The notes: a model not told the origin generated them from the letters alone. Positions 46,801-55,964 are shown, numbered from the stretch's first letter. The stretch is 64,000 nucleotides of DNA from Marinilabiliaceae bacterium (GCA_016933045.1 JAFGBR010000074.1:58882-122881); one strand, 5' to 3'. Program-made: numbers and translations.

Positions 46801-47197
46801 ACCTTATAAAGTTATCTTGCTCTTTATTATATGAACAAATGCCATTCCTTGTAGAAATCCACAATTTACCCGATTTATCGGTATATAGCGAGTTAATATG
46901 GTGATGGGGGAGCTTGGTTGAATCTTCAAAAACTGCTTCGTAGGTTAAAAACTTTATCCCATCAAAACGATTTAAATTATTAACTGTTCCAATCCAAATA
47001 TAACCGGTTGAATCCTGTGAAACAGATGTAATAAATGAGTTAGAAAGTCCCTCTCTTTGACTAAAATACTGAAACCTTAGCTCGGGAGCCTGTCCTAATA
47101 TTACAATAAAACCCGATAAAAAGATACTCAATACAAAACTTATCAACCTCTTTTTTAAGGTTATATTTTTAACGAAAACCAGATTCAAATCTTGCAT
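43820..47197 (-). CDS. Two-component propeller sensor histidine kinase (no receiver or HTH)
   Basis: About 1125 residues from the ATG at 47197; a TTG nine codons upstream is less likely. After a signal/TM segment come 14 or so two-component-regulator propeller repeats (WIGT.NGLNRF-type, residues about 40-700), a Y_Y_Y domain, one TM helix (FIAKIGFVIVGILVFWLALL), a coiled coil, HisKA with His909 in IAHDLLNPF, and HATPase_c. Related hybrid two-component systems in Bacteroidetes sense oligosaccharides in the periplasm and end in a receiver plus AraC HTH; here both are absent, so a separate response regulator is needed. None is nearby. Confidence 0.9.
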   Translation of the reverse strand: MQDLNLVFVKNITLKKRLISFVLSIFLSGFIVILGQAPELRFQYFSQREGLSNSFITSVSQDSTGYIWIGTVNNLNRFDGIKFLTYEAVFEDSTKLPHHHINSLYTDKSGKLWISTRNGICSYNKEQDNFIRYKFDLRYSNPDDFNVNQVSENSEGEIFVSASSIIYRFDSISCVFKPFVSIATGEISKFIIDRFNNFWIAGLHEGGLTYYNYNKKQTYKYQYSNRLDSTKLINQEIHGMVFKDRKLWLGTRGAGLLSLDTATHIFRQHINPHPNTEQVIDLFVDKQNRLWVIDFTGLKYYNTNNGTFYGYYPIKKDKYSIRGNINKFYQDKYGNYWALHSGGGIGLSVVSKGFAIIDTNESNYWRISSGGVNAINKDNKGNLWIGNSYPGIDIFNFQMGRIEYLRYNDDEPRSLGGGSLNVIFIDNDNKMWVGTYDGGLQKYDAKTRTFEKFIFNENNPFSISGNDVRSIDQDENGDYWIAVHGNGIDRFNSRTRRFVNLNKYKNNLSNPWTNQVLCASNGDLWVGTAWGLNKMAKGDVSFENYYYIYGDSSTICSSNISVIFESKDGSIWIGTDKGLNKYNRETNSFSRLNIDLLNIGICAIKEDKNRMLWISTVKGISRLNPISNEVKSFYESDGILGNEFISRSSYQDNEGIIYFGGVDGITYFDPMKIKINTTPPPVILSNVKVLNKSTNLNDPASILKRHISYTKYFEIDYENKLITFEYIGINFNNPERNEYSYTLEGFDHKWYYVGNDRLASYTNLKPGVYTFRVKAANNDGVWNEKGASVTFKVLPPWYMTFIAKIGFVIVGILVFWLALLMRTKKMKKQRKLLKQEIAEKTQELVASNQELMAQAEYLDNINHLLEDRQKKVEKQTEILVSQSAALRESNKKLSDLNATKDKLFSIIAHDLLNPFNTILGMTEVLSSDFKELSEKDKLEMIANINSSSNRLFNLLQNLLLWARSQTDSVKFEQENFVVFDAIEESTHFLYDQIESKNIGFEITGNKSITAFGDVDMFKTIIRNLVNNAIKFTRKNGNITVSIKSLNSDVIVSVTDNGVGMTGDALNNLFKPQLIKGTKGTEGERGTGLGLVICKEFIERNNGTLSVISEKGQGSTFSFTIPESKW

Positions 47198-47422
47198 TTT
47201 ATTTAATAATATCTCCACATCCAAATTATCCCAGATGGTTGATATACGAACTTGTAATGATATATGTTTTTAATTTTTTAAACAAAAAACGTTAATTCAA
47301 TTAATTAATAGCATAATCAATTATTTTTTCTACCTAAATTATAAATTTAAACAAATCTTTACTCAATTCCATATTATCTAATTTCACAGTTTATTTTTTT
47401 AACATTTAAATTATTAATCTGT

Positions 47423-47430
47423 TATATTTG
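47423..47430 (+). promoter_or_regulatory. Promoter -7 element of the DUF4268 gene
   Basis: TATATTTG (47423-47430) exactly fits TAnnTTTG, 42 bases before the ATG at 47472. No TTTG is found 19 bases upstream, so the -33 element would be weak. Confidence 0.5.
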
Positions 47431-47471
47431 AAAATTAATTATTAGGCATAGATAGTTTTTTTTGATTTGTT

Positions 47472-47939
47472 ATGTATTCGAAAGAAGAGATTAAAGATTT
47501 AAAAATTGAATTTTGGAAAAAACTGGAAAATCGAACACGTAGACTACCAGAGCAAAAAGGACAAGTTAAAAAGTGGATTTTTGACCAAACTGAAATTAAG
47601 GGTGTCGATTTAAGATTTGATGTAAATCGTAACTATGCTATGGTAGCTTTAGAAATAAATCATAAAGACGAAGATCGCAGGTTAAAACTTTTTGCTAAAC
47701 TTGATGCTTGTAAAACACTATTTGAAACTACCTTTGGCGATTCTTTAAAATGGCAGCTTTCATTCGATAAAGAAAATGGAAAAAATGTTTGCAGGGTTTA
47801 CAAACTGATAGAAGCTGATTTCCACAACCGCGAAAAATGGAAAGAGATAATTCCATTTTTAATTTATAACATGCTTAACATGGAAAAAGCTTTTGAGGAA
47901 GTAAAGGACTTTTTAAAATACGATGAATTAGGAAAATAA
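47472..47939 (+). CDS. DUF4268 domain protein
   Basis: A 155-residue soluble protein of the DUF4268 family: FWKKLENRTRRLP near the N-terminus, VALEINHKDEDRRLKLF, then WQLSFDKENGKNVCRVYK and a helical C-terminus. The family is widespread in Bacteroidota, sometimes fused to nuclease-like domains, and has no established role. It stands alone between a propeller kinase and fabH, with its own promoter-like element and a terminator. Confidence 0.8.
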   Translation: MYSKEEIKDLKIEFWKKLENRTRRLPEQKGQVKKWIFDQTEIKGVDLRFDVNRNYAMVALEINHKDEDRRLKLFAKLDACKTLFETTFGDSLKWQLSFDKENGKNVCRVYKLIEADFHNREKWKEIIPFLIYNMLNMEKAFEEVKDFLKYDELGK

Positions 47940-47940
47940 A

Positions 47941-47968
47941 AAAACCTTGCAAAAACAAGGTTTTTTTA
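47941..47968. terminator. Bidirectional terminator between DUF4268 and fabH
   Basis: A 9-bp stem AAAACCTTG/CAAGGTTTT (47941-47949 with 47956-47964), preceded by an A run and followed by a T run, serves both convergent genes. Confidence 0.85.
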
Positions 47969-47982
47969 TTGCAAAATATTAT

Positions 47983-48981
47983 TTATTTGGTATCGTAAGC
48001 CCATTTTACATAAATAGCACCCCATGTAAAACCAGCACCAAAAGACGCTAATACTAAATTATCACCTCTTTTAAGTATCTTTTCCAACTCCCATAAGCAA
48101 AGTGGAATTGTTGCTGCTGTTGTATTACCATACCTGTCAATATTTACCATTACCTTCTCATCAGGTAACCCCATCCTGTTACCGGTAGCACTAATAATTC
48201 GCAAATTAGCCTGATGAGGAACCAACCATGCAATATCTTCGGGTTTAAGGTTATTTTTCTCCATCAATTCAACCGCAGTGTCGGCCATTTTCGAAACAGC
48301 ATGTTTAAATACCATTTGTCCATCTTGATATATATAATGCAACTTTGCATCAATAGTTTCGTGCGATGCCGGATGAGCAGATCCTCCTGCCTTCATATAA
48401 AGATGATGACGGCCAAAACCATCACTTCGCAATATAGTATCTTTAATACCAAAATCTTCTTCAGTTGGTTCAACCATTACAGCAGCTGAAGCATCGCCAA
48501 AAAGCACACAAGTAGTACGGTCGGTATAATCAGTTATTGCCGACATTTTATCGGCACCAACTACCACAACTTTCTTTTTAGTTCCATTTTCGACATATTG
48601 TTTGGCTAAATCTAAAGCATTTATAAAACCCGAACAAGCAGCATTTACATCAAACCCCTGGGCATTACGAATGTTAACTTTATCTGCAATAATATTTGCC
48701 GTAGCCGGGAATGGATGATCGGGAGTAACCGTTGCACAAATAACCAAATCAACCTCTTCGGGTTTAGTATTTGTTTTTTCCAGAAGCTGACGAACGGCTT
48801 TTTCTCCCATGTCAGAAGATCCCTTTCCCTCACCTTTTAAAATTCTTCGCTCTTTAATTCCAACTCTGGTCATAATCCACTCATCCGAAGTATCTACCAT
48901 GGTACTTAACTCATGGTTTGTCAATACGTATTCTGGAACATAAGCTCCCACACCTGTAATAACAGCATTAAGTTTTTTCAC
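47983..48981 (-). CDS. fabH: 3-oxoacyl-ACP synthase III
   Basis: A 332-residue KAS III that condenses acetyl-CoA (or branched acyl-CoA) with malonyl-ACP to start fatty-acid synthesis. The triad is intact: Cys116 in NAACSGF, His256 in VPHQANLR and Asn286 in RYGNTTAA. yceD and rpmF precede it on the same strand, but a terminator and about 300 bases separate them, so fabH probably has its own promoter. Confidence 0.95.
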   Translation of the reverse strand: MKKLNAVITGVGAYVPEYVLTNHELSTMVDTSDEWIMTRVGIKERRILKGEGKGSSDMGEKAVRQLLEKTNTKPEEVDLVICATVTPDHPFPATANIIADKVNIRNAQGFDVNAACSGFINALDLAKQYVENGTKKKVVVVGADKMSAITDYTDRTTCVLFGDASAAVMVEPTEEDFGIKDTILRSDGFGRHHLYMKAGGSAHPASHETIDAKLHYIYQDGQMVFKHAVSKMADTAVELMEKNNLKPEDIAWLVPHQANLRIISATGNRMGLPDEKVMVNIDRYGNTTAATIPLCLWELEKILKRGDNLVLASFGAGFTWGAIYVKWAYDTK

Positions 48982-49236
48982 AATACGTTAATTTATTTAA
49001 TAAGTAAAAATTATTGCACATTAAATTTCACACAAATCATGTAAAAATTAAATGCAAAAAAGTTCTTGTATCCAAACACGTTTAAAAACTCCTAAAGTGG
49101 CTTAAAAATAACCTGCACAAATATAAAATCAGAGTAGATTTACTATCATGCAAATTAATAACTAAACAAAAGCAAAGTGGTATTCGATGCCAAAGCTAAT
49201 GAATGCGAATTAAAATGCAAAACCTTATAAAAAAAA
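48982..49236 (-). promoter_or_regulatory. Intergenic fabH leader with a TAnnTTTG candidate
   Basis: This stretch holds no protein-coding frame that I can support, and plsX, which often sits here in other bacteria, is absent. On the minus strand TATATTTG (49118-49125) matches the -7 element; a TTTG lies 25 rather than 19 bases upstream of it (49151-49154). The resulting fabH leader would be about 130 bases. Confidence 0.4.
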
Positions 49237-49259
49237 TTGCTCCCTGGTTCAGGGAGCAA
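49237..49259 (-). terminator. Terminator after rpmF
   Basis: A perfect 9-bp stem TTGCTCCCT/AGGGAGCAA with a 5-base loop is followed on the minus strand by eight T residues (complement of the A run at 49229-49236). It lies about 25 bases after the rpmF stop. Confidence 0.9.
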
Positions 49260-49284
49260 AAAGTTTTATACGCTAGTAAATAGC

Positions 49285-49470
49285 TTATGCAGTTACTTGT
49301 TTTTCAATAGCCAATTTACCTCTGTAATATCCGCACTCTCCGCAAACTGTATGTAATTTTACGCTTGAGCCACAATTCGAACATACACCAATAGCAGGTA
49401 CTACTGCTTTATCATGTGTTCTTCTCTTATCTCTTCTGGTTTTCGAAATTTTTCGCTTAGGATGTGCCAT
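49285..49470 (-). CDS. rpmF: 50S ribosomal protein L32
   Basis: A 61-residue zinc-ribbon L32: MAHPKRKISKTRRDKRRTH at the N-terminus and four zinc-binding cysteines (Cys30, Cys33, Cys43, Cys46) in CSNC and CGEC. All four cysteines are kept, so this is the zinc-dependent form. It lies 12 bases after yceD, the usual partner. Confidence 0.97.
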   Translation of the reverse strand: MAHPKRKISKTRRDKRRTHDKAVVPAIGVCSNCGSSVKLHTVCGECGYYRGKLAIEKQVTA

Positions 49471-49482
49471 TTTTCTATTCCT

Positions 49483-50040
49483 TTATTTGTTTTTATCTAT
49501 TAATTTTTTTAATTCATTCCACCTTGGATCTGTTTCTTTTTCATCACTTTTATTCTCAGGAGATAATGATGAAAACTCTTTTAATTTATTTAACATTGTC
49601 ACGTTACACTTATCATCATCGCTTTTATTTGAATGCACTATTTGCATTGGCAACCCTAAAGCAATAAATTCATATATGTATTGAGCAATATTTAAACAAT
49701 ATTCTTCGTGTGGTATAATTAACACTTCATCGTTTGTATCATCTAATTCAACCCCAAATTTAACATACAAAATGCCTTTATTTGAAAGCTTAATAGTTAT
49801 TGGATCCAAACAACGATCACAAATTGTTACCACACTACCATTCACATCAAATTCAAAATGTAAATATGTCGAATGTTTTGTCAAAAGCACTTTTGCTTCA
49901 ATATCTCCATCATCAATAAGGCTATTTTCTATCTGCTCGAAAAACTCTTTTCTAACAGAATAAATGAACGTGTGCGTTCCTTCCTTTAAACCTTTAAATT
50001 CTATATCAAACGCCTTTAAAGTATCCACCTTACCTTTCAT
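49483..50040 (-). CDS. yceD: DUF177/YceD family protein (rRNA accumulation protein)
   Basis: A 185-residue YceD/DUF177 protein with the conserved CDRCLDP motif (near residue 75) and the DDTNDEVLIIPHEEY segment. In E. coli and plants the family supports 23S rRNA accumulation, and it is nearly always upstream of rpmF, as here. A TAACTTTG on the minus strand (50051-50058) fits the -7 element and would give a very short leader. Confidence 0.88.
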   Translation of the reverse strand: MKGKVDTLKAFDIEFKGLKEGTHTFIYSVRKEFFEQIENSLIDDGDIEAKVLLTKHSTYLHFEFDVNGSVVTICDRCLDPITIKLSNKGILYVKFGVELDDTNDEVLIIPHEEYCLNIAQYIYEFIALGLPMQIVHSNKSDDDKCNVTMLNKLKEFSSLSPENKSDEKETDPRWNELKKLIDKNK

Positions 50041-50050
50041 AAAAACTGCG

Positions 50051-50058
50051 CAAAGTTA
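50051..50058 (-). promoter_or_regulatory. Candidate -7 element of yceD-rpmF
   Basis: TAACTTTG on the minus strand matches TAnnTTTG. A start about 5-6 bases before the yceD ATG (50040) would make the mRNA nearly leaderless. No TTTG is seen at the -33 position, so the call is tentative. Confidence 0.4.
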
Positions 50059-50110
50059 TAAAAAATGATGATAGATATTTAAAATATAGGTTTTTTTTTA
50101 TAAAAAATAT

Positions 50111-51379
50111 CTAAGCAACATTTAACACAATACGGAAAGTAGTCCCCTCGCCTTGAATCGAGTCTGCTACGAATATCTTACCATGATGGTATTGTTCAAT
50201 AATGCGCTTCACCAGTGTAAGACCTAACCCCCAACCTCTGCTTTTTGTTGTAAAACCGGGTTCAAAAATTGTTTTAAAATGTGACTTATGAATACCTTTT
50301 CCTGAATCATGAACATCAATATAAACCTGGTTCTTATTTTTTATTACACTAATGTTTATTTTACCTTTACCTTCCATTGCATCAATGGCATTTTTGCATA
50401 AATTTTCTATTACCCATTCAAACAATACAGCACTAATACTAGCACATAAATCATCTGCATTATTTGAATCAATAACATAATCGACATGCGATGATGTTCG
50501 CGTTTTTAAATAACTTATAGTTTTTTTAAGCATAGGTATAATAGGTTCGATAAGCAAATCGGGTTTTGCCCCAATTTTCGAAAACCTATCGGTAATTGTT
50601 CTTAAACGCTCCACATCCTGTTTCATCTCATCAATCAAAGGTAAATCATCGGTTTTCATTTTAAGCAAATCTATCCACGCCAGTAACGAGGAAGTTGGCG
50701 TACCTAACTGATGCGCAGTTTCTTTTGCCATTCCAACCCATACCTGGTTTTGCTCGGCCTTTCTGGATCCGCTAAATGCCATATAAGCTACCACAATAAA
50801 AACAGAAACAACCAACAACTGAATAATAGGAAACCAACTTAAACGCTTTAACAATATCGAATCTTCGTAGTATAAATATTGTTTATAGTTATTCCCAAAG
50901 TCAATCTCAATCATCCCGGCATTAACCGAAAAATGATCTTTAATTATTAAATAATAATACTTTAAGGGTTTCCATTTCAATAGCGATAATGAGTCGATTA
51001 AACTTGCATCGTGAGCATAAGCAATGCTGCGACGTTTCATTTTATTTAACCGCCTATATACTGTTTTATCCGGATTAGTTTCTGATACCTTGATATTATT
51101 ATATGAAATTATCGTATCGTTCGAGTCGACAATTATTACAGGAATGGTAGTGTTATTAGGAATCATAAGGTTAAAAAGCTTAATAACAGGAGAGTTTGGC
51201 CCAATTTCGGGAAGTGAAATTAAATGAATTGCCTCTGCCCATTGCTCTAACTTTCGTTTTTCACCTTGTTTTAACTGATTAGTAAGCTGATTGGTATACC
51301 ATAAAGTAAACGACCCAATTAACACAGCACATAACAACAAAAGCAATTTCCAACGTTTCTTTTTTAAATATATATTCAT
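50111..51379 (-). CDS. Membrane sensor histidine kinase (AHQLGTP type)
   Basis: A 422-residue kinase with TM helices at about 11-30 and 183-203 enclosing a periplasmic sensor, then a HisKA-like region with ETAHQLGTPTSSLLAW (His223), an H-box variant common in Bacteroidota, and HATPase_c (NLCKNAIDAMEGKG, DSGKGI, GWGLGLTLVKRI). There is no HAMP or receiver. It is the last gene of a likely rsgA - hybrid kinase - kinase operon, 71 bases after the hybrid kinase. Confidence 0.9.
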   Translation of the reverse strand: MNIYLKKKRWKLLLLLCAVLIGSFTLWYTNQLTNQLKQGEKRKLEQWAEAIHLISLPEIGPNSPVIKLFNLMIPNNTTIPVIIVDSNDTIISYNNIKVSETNPDKTVYRRLNKMKRRSIAYAHDASLIDSLSLLKWKPLKYYYLIIKDHFSVNAGMIEIDFGNNYKQYLYYEDSILLKRLSWFPIIQLLVVSVFIVVAYMAFSGSRKAEQNQVWVGMAKETAHQLGTPTSSLLAWIDLLKMKTDDLPLIDEMKQDVERLRTITDRFSKIGAKPDLLIEPIIPMLKKTISYLKTRTSSHVDYVIDSNNADDLCASISAVLFEWVIENLCKNAIDAMEGKGKINISVIKNKNQVYIDVHDSGKGIHKSHFKTIFEPGFTTKSRGWGLGLTLVKRIIEQYHHGKIFVADSIQGEGTTFRIVLNVA

Positions 51380-51450
51380 AAGTAAGAATAAAAGAGAAAA
51401 TGTAATTATTAGAAACGCATGTTACATATATATATTGTATAACTCAATTT

Positions 51451-54258
51451 TTAATTATTGGCACACCATTTGGTTAGCATTCTCAAAATCTCTTCAACTT
51501 TTGCCGGTTTACAAATATAATCGTCCATTCCTGCAGCAAAAGCTCTTTCGCGTTCAGAATGGTCGTTACTGGCAGTCATTGCAACCACAGGACATGATTT
51601 TCTATGCTTTTTTAATTCTTTTACAGCAGCTATACCATCCATACCCGGCATAAAAATATCCATAAAAATAATATTGTAATTTGTACATAGTGCCTTTTGA
51701 ATAGCCTCATGTCCATCATTAGCAAGTTCAATATCAAATCCAATTTTGCGAAAAATATTTTGAGCAACTCTTTGGTTCAATTGATTATCCTCCGCAACTA
51801 ATATTTTCAATTTTTCGGGCCATTCAACAAATTCAATGGGAGCTTTTTCAGTAATGCTGCTAAAATGTTTTAAAATAAAGTCGCGCAACACAATAAAACG
51901 AACAGGTTTTCGCAAATAAGCATCAGCCCCTAAACGTTTAACAACATTTGTGTTAGTTTTTTGATTATCACTGCTTTGAAATAAAATAATATGATTATTA
52001 TGAAGCTGATGATTGAACAATTCATGTAAAAAATCCATTCCGCTATAATCGGGTCTGTTGTCGATGATTATTAAATGATATTTATTACTTGTTCGAAGTA
52101 AATCGATAGTTTCTTGTGAAGGAGCTAATATTTTATAATCAATTTTTAAAGCCATTAAATTACGTGATGATATTTGCATTTGCATTGGATCATCGGTAAC
52201 CAAAAGTGCTTTTATCTGCGAGAATTCTTTAATATGAGTAATAAAACTGAGATTTTTTGCCTGCCTACGTGTTTTAACTGGTAATGTAAAACAAAATTCA
52301 GTACCCGGATAATCAGGATCAGCAGAAAGATCACAAGGACTGTTAACCCATATTTCACCCCCCATTAAACCTACCAGTTCTTTCGAAATAGTAGTACCCA
52401 AACCTGTACCTCCATACCGACGCGTGGTACTTTCATCGACCTGGTAAAACGAACGAAATATACTCTTTTGCTTTTCTATTGGAATTCCAATACCTGTATC
52501 GCGAACAGCAAACAGCAATGCCGGGTTGCCATTTAAAGCCCTTGTTTTGCTAACAATCAATTGCACCTCTCCCTTTTCGGTAAACTTAAGGGCATTTGAT
52601 ATTAAATTATTTAAAATTTGTCGAAAACGTACAGGATCTCCAACAAAATCGCTAGGTAATACAACTGAATAATGCCACGACAAATTAAGTTTACGCGCCT
52701 TAGCTTGTGGAGAAAACAGATCAATTACTTCATCTATTTCGGCTTTAATATCGAACGGAATAGATTCAATATCAAATTTACCCGATTCAATTTTCGAAAA
52801 ATCGAGAATATCATTTATTAATGACAATAACATATCGGCCGATCGTTTTAAAACTGACAACATATCAGCTTCTGACGTTCCAATATTAGTATGCGATAAC
52901 AAATCGGTCATTCCTATAATACCATTTAAAGGAGTTCGTAACTCATGGCTTATATTAGCTATAAACGTTGTTTTAGCTGTTTTTTCATCGAGTATCAACT
53001 TCGAGGGCTGATTCAGGAGTGGCAATTCGGTATAAACATCAACAAGAAAACGTTCACTTTGCAAATAAAAAGGTATCTTTTCGTTTAAAATAACAGACTG
53101 CTGGTTGTTCTTATTCTTTATTTCATATTTATAACTATAATCGGTATATTTAACTTTCTCAACTAAAGTAAGATTTTCGAATAAAAGAGTTTCATTAAAC
53201 TGATGTCCCAGTAAAGAGTCCTCATCGTCTATTGAAAACAAGTTCATAAACGCTCTATTAACCTGAATAATTTTATTATTATTATCTATCATTAAAATAC
53301 CGGCCGGCAAATAATAGATCATTTTTTTCAGGGCATCCTGTGTCAACTTCATCATTTTATCCTGCTCATTTCTTTTTTTCAAATAAAGAGCAAAGAAAAT
53401 AATGATAAATAAGATAATTAAAATAGTAATCCCGCCTACCAAAAAAGTATTTTTGGCAATAGATGCAGTAACGAGTGATACGGGTAAAGAAAAGCCCAAA
53501 TAGTATGTATTATCTGAAAAACTAAGTGGCCGAAAAACAGAAATAACCTTTTCTGTTTTCCCATCAAACTTCAAAAAATGTACCCGTTCGAATGGCAATT
53601 TCTTTTTTAACCTGTTTTCAATGTCATTATTATGTGCAACAATATTTAATGAATCAACAGTGGCATAAATAATTTCACTTTCACTATTAACTACCCACTG
53701 AAACTGATATTCCTCTAAATTATAATTGAGCATAAAAACACTAAAAAAATGACTCATGTTAATATTAAACTCAACAAATCCATAAATTTCAGAATCAATT
53801 TGCAGAGGTTGCAAATAAATTATTTGATTCAATTCCGGATTAATTACAATACGGGAACTAAAGGCGTCTTCGATATGAGTTTTTTCAAAAAAACTAATGG
53901 TTGTGCCATTCACACCTCTCCTTAATGTATAAGAAGTCCCGTGATTGTTATATACTTTAAGTCCATTTAAAAAATCGTCATACCGATTATATAATAATTC
54001 TATTCTTTTTTGTGTTTCGATAGCCAATCCTGGATTTTTAAAAAACTTTCTCATTTCGTGTTTACTTAATAGTAATAACACATTGGTTTGAGTTTTCTGA
54101 AAAAACTGATCAATCTGATCCGAGCAAATAATCAGTTCCTTGTCAAGTACCTTTTGCTGAGTTGCAATTTGCCATTTAAAGGTGTCGTAATAATAGTAAA
54201 CGTTAAGTGCTATTAACAATACAATACTTACTGCCGCTATGACAAATGCGTTTTTCAT
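51451..54258 (-). CDS. Hybrid sensor histidine kinase with two receivers
   Basis: A 935-residue kinase: TM helix about 4-22, periplasmic sensor, TM about 272-293, a PAS domain (about 305-410), HisKA with SHELRTPLNG (His438), HATPase_c (NLISNALKFT, DTGIGIP, GGTGLGTTISKEL), a first receiver with Asp733 and Lys784, and a second canonical receiver with Asp867 and Lys917. Both receivers retain the phosphoacceptor. No Hpt or DNA-binding domain is present. It starts 22 bases after rsgA and precedes a second kinase, suggesting that the two form a relay or sense related signals. Confidence 0.92.
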   Translation of the reverse strand: MKNAFVIAAVSIVLLIALNVYYYYDTFKWQIATQQKVLDKELIICSDQIDQFFQKTQTNVLLLLSKHEMRKFFKNPGLAIETQKRIELLYNRYDDFLNGLKVYNNHGTSYTLRRGVNGTTISFFEKTHIEDAFSSRIVINPELNQIIYLQPLQIDSEIYGFVEFNINMSHFFSVFMLNYNLEEYQFQWVVNSESEIIYATVDSLNIVAHNNDIENRLKKKLPFERVHFLKFDGKTEKVISVFRPLSFSDNTYYLGFSLPVSLVTASIAKNTFLVGGITILIILFIIIFFALYLKKRNEQDKMMKLTQDALKKMIYYLPAGILMIDNNNKIIQVNRAFMNLFSIDDEDSLLGHQFNETLLFENLTLVEKVKYTDYSYKYEIKNKNNQQSVILNEKIPFYLQSERFLVDVYTELPLLNQPSKLILDEKTAKTTFIANISHELRTPLNGIIGMTDLLSHTNIGTSEADMLSVLKRSADMLLSLINDILDFSKIESGKFDIESIPFDIKAEIDEVIDLFSPQAKARKLNLSWHYSVVLPSDFVGDPVRFRQILNNLISNALKFTEKGEVQLIVSKTRALNGNPALLFAVRDTGIGIPIEKQKSIFRSFYQVDESTTRRYGGTGLGTTISKELVGLMGGEIWVNSPCDLSADPDYPGTEFCFTLPVKTRRQAKNLSFITHIKEFSQIKALLVTDDPMQMQISSRNLMALKIDYKILAPSQETIDLLRTSNKYHLIIIDNRPDYSGMDFLHELFNHQLHNNHIILFQSSDNQKTNTNVVKRLGADAYLRKPVRFIVLRDFILKHFSSITEKAPIEFVEWPEKLKILVAEDNQLNQRVAQNIFRKIGFDIELANDGHEAIQKALCTNYNIIFMDIFMPGMDGIAAVKELKKHRKSCPVVAMTASNDHSERERAFAAGMDDYICKPAKVEEILRMLTKWCANN

Positions 54259-54280
54259 AAATTATTTAAAACACCTTGAT

Positions 54281-55204
54281 TTATCTATATTTTTCGTCCT
54301 TATTAAGCAAAATACTTAAATAACTATCGTACCTGCTTTTTGCAATTATTTTATTATCAACAGCTTCTTTAACCGCACAACCGGGTTCGTGAACATGTGT
54401 ACAATTATTATACTGACAGTTTGCTGATGCTGTAAAAATTTCAATAAAAAAATGATGCAATTCAGTTTTTTCAATGTCGTATAACCCAAACCCTCTAATC
54501 CCGGGCGTATCAATAATATAACCACCCATCGAAAGCCTATGCATCTCAGCAAATGTTGTTGTGTGTTTTCCCGAATGATGAGATGCTGATATTTCGGCAG
54601 TTTTTAAATTAAGCCCTGGTTCAATACGATTAACCAGAGTTGATTTTCCTACCCCGCTATGTCCTGCAATTACACTTTTTTTATCTTTTAACAAATCGCG
54701 AAAATCAGAGATATCTTCTTGTTTTTTTGCCGAAACTAATAAAGTTTTGTACCCAATATTCTCATAGATCGATTTTAACTCATCCAATTCAATCAAATGC
54801 CGCCTGTCAAAACGATCAATCTTATTAAATACCAATACAACCGGTATTCGATAAGCTTCGGCCGATGCTAAAAAACGATCAATAAAAACCCGAGTGGTAA
54901 CCGGGTAGTTTAATGTTATTACTAAAATTGCCTGATCAATATTGGCAGCAATAATATGCGATTGTTTCGAAAGATTTGTTGAACGTCGAACAATATAATT
55001 CTTACGCTCTTTTATAGAAGTAATAACCCCTGAATCTTGCTCATCTTCATCCTGAACAGAAACAAAATCACCCACAGCAACAGGGTTGGTGCTTTTAATA
55101 TCTTCAATTCGCATTTTACCTTTAATGCGACAATTTTTTAATGTTCCATCTACCAGTTGAACTACATACCAACTACCGGTCGATTTAATTACTATTCCTT
55201 CCAT
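54281..55204 (-). CDS. rsgA: Ribosome small subunit-dependent GTPase A
   Basis: A 307-residue circularly permuted GTPase that assists late 30S maturation. An N-terminal OB fold precedes the G domain in permuted order: FNKIDRFD (G4), the P-loop AGHSGVGKSTLVN (G1), and DTPGIRGFGLY (G3), then the zinc motif CQYNNCTHVHEPGCAVKEAV (four ligands). The ATG at 55204 gives the family start MEGIVIKSTGSWY; the upstream TTG adds six unlikely residues. Confidence 0.95.
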   Translation of the reverse strand: MEGIVIKSTGSWYVVQLVDGTLKNCRIKGKMRIEDIKSTNPVAVGDFVSVQDEDEQDSGVITSIKERKNYIVRRSTNLSKQSHIIAANIDQAILVITLNYPVTTRVFIDRFLASAEAYRIPVVLVFNKIDRFDRRHLIELDELKSIYENIGYKTLLVSAKKQEDISDFRDLLKDKKSVIAGHSGVGKSTLVNRIEPGLNLKTAEISASHHSGKHTTTFAEMHRLSMGGYIIDTPGIRGFGLYDIEKTELHHFFIEIFTASANCQYNNCTHVHEPGCAVKEAVDNKIIAKSRYDSYLSILLNKDEKYR

Positions 55205-55341
55205 ATCATCCATATACCACAATTTACAAAGCTGGTTCTGATTTTGGTAAAAATAAGAAAATAAAATGAGCGTTTATCAGCCCTATAGAATACAATTAAA
55301 ATATAGTGAAAATTTTGATTTAAGAAAATACTTTTTAAACT

Positions 55342-55361
55342 TTGACCGAACGTTCAGTCAA
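55342..55361. promoter_or_regulatory. Probable TetR operator
   Basis: The 20-base near-palindrome TTGACCGAACGTTCAGTCAA has 9 of 10 matching half-site positions (inner TGAACG-type core). It ends 12 bases before the TetR ATG and overlaps a TTTG following TAAAC, a non-ideal -7 box. Length, symmetry and position suit an autoregulatory TetR/AcrR operator. Confidence 0.75.
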
Positions 55362-55373
55362 AAATGCAATTAA

Positions 55374-55964
55374 ATGGCACCCAGAACAAAAGATGCTATA
55401 GCAAGTTTGCGAAAAGACAAAATGCTGCATATCGAAAAAATTGCACTGAAACTATTTGCCGAAAATGGTTACCATGCTACCTCAATTGCTTCAATTGCGA
55501 AACAAGCCGAAATTTCAAAAGGACTACTTTACAATTATTACTCCAGCAAAGAAGAATTATTAAAGAGCTTGGTGTTTCGCGTATTTGAAGATATGCTTAA
55601 AGTATTTGATTTCGAATCAGATTCAAAAAAGTTTTCTTTTAATGATCAAATATTAAAAATGATAGATGCTGGTTTCGAATGGGTAAAAAAAAATCAGCAA
55701 TCACTAAAAATATATTTTGGCATCATGCTTCAACCGGCTGTACTTATCATTATTAATGATGAAATGTGGAAAATGGCCGCACCTTACTTTGAAAAAGCCG
55801 CAAGATTTTTTGCCTCATCAGGGTACAGTAATCCACTTGTTGAAGTTCGATATTTTAATTCCATGTTAGATGGGATTTTCTTAAATTATGTACTTGAACC
55901 TGAATCTTATCCACTTGAAGAAATGAAACAAAAAGTAATTAATCAATACATTAAACCACTTTAA
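55374..55964 (+). CDS. TetR/AcrR family transcriptional regulator
   Basis: A 196-residue regulator with an N-terminal TetR HTH: ALKLFAENGYHATSIASIAKQA followed by EISKGLLYNYYSSKEELL (residues about 22-65; shown in parts). The C-terminal half is a helical ligand domain. It heads an operon of export genes (2 bases to the LolA-like gene) and has an operator palindrome directly upstream, so it probably represses the whole unit until an envelope or lipid ligand binds. Divergent from rsgA. Confidence 0.92.
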   Translation: MAPRTKDAIASLRKDKMLHIEKIALKLFAENGYHATSIASIAKQAEISKGLLYNYYSSKEELLKSLVFRVFEDMLKVFDFESDSKKFSFNDQILKMIDAGFEWVKKNQQSLKIYFGIMLQPAVLIIINDEMWKMAAPYFEKAARFFASSGYSNPLVEVRYFNSMLDGIFLNYVLEPESYPLEEMKQKVINQYIKPL

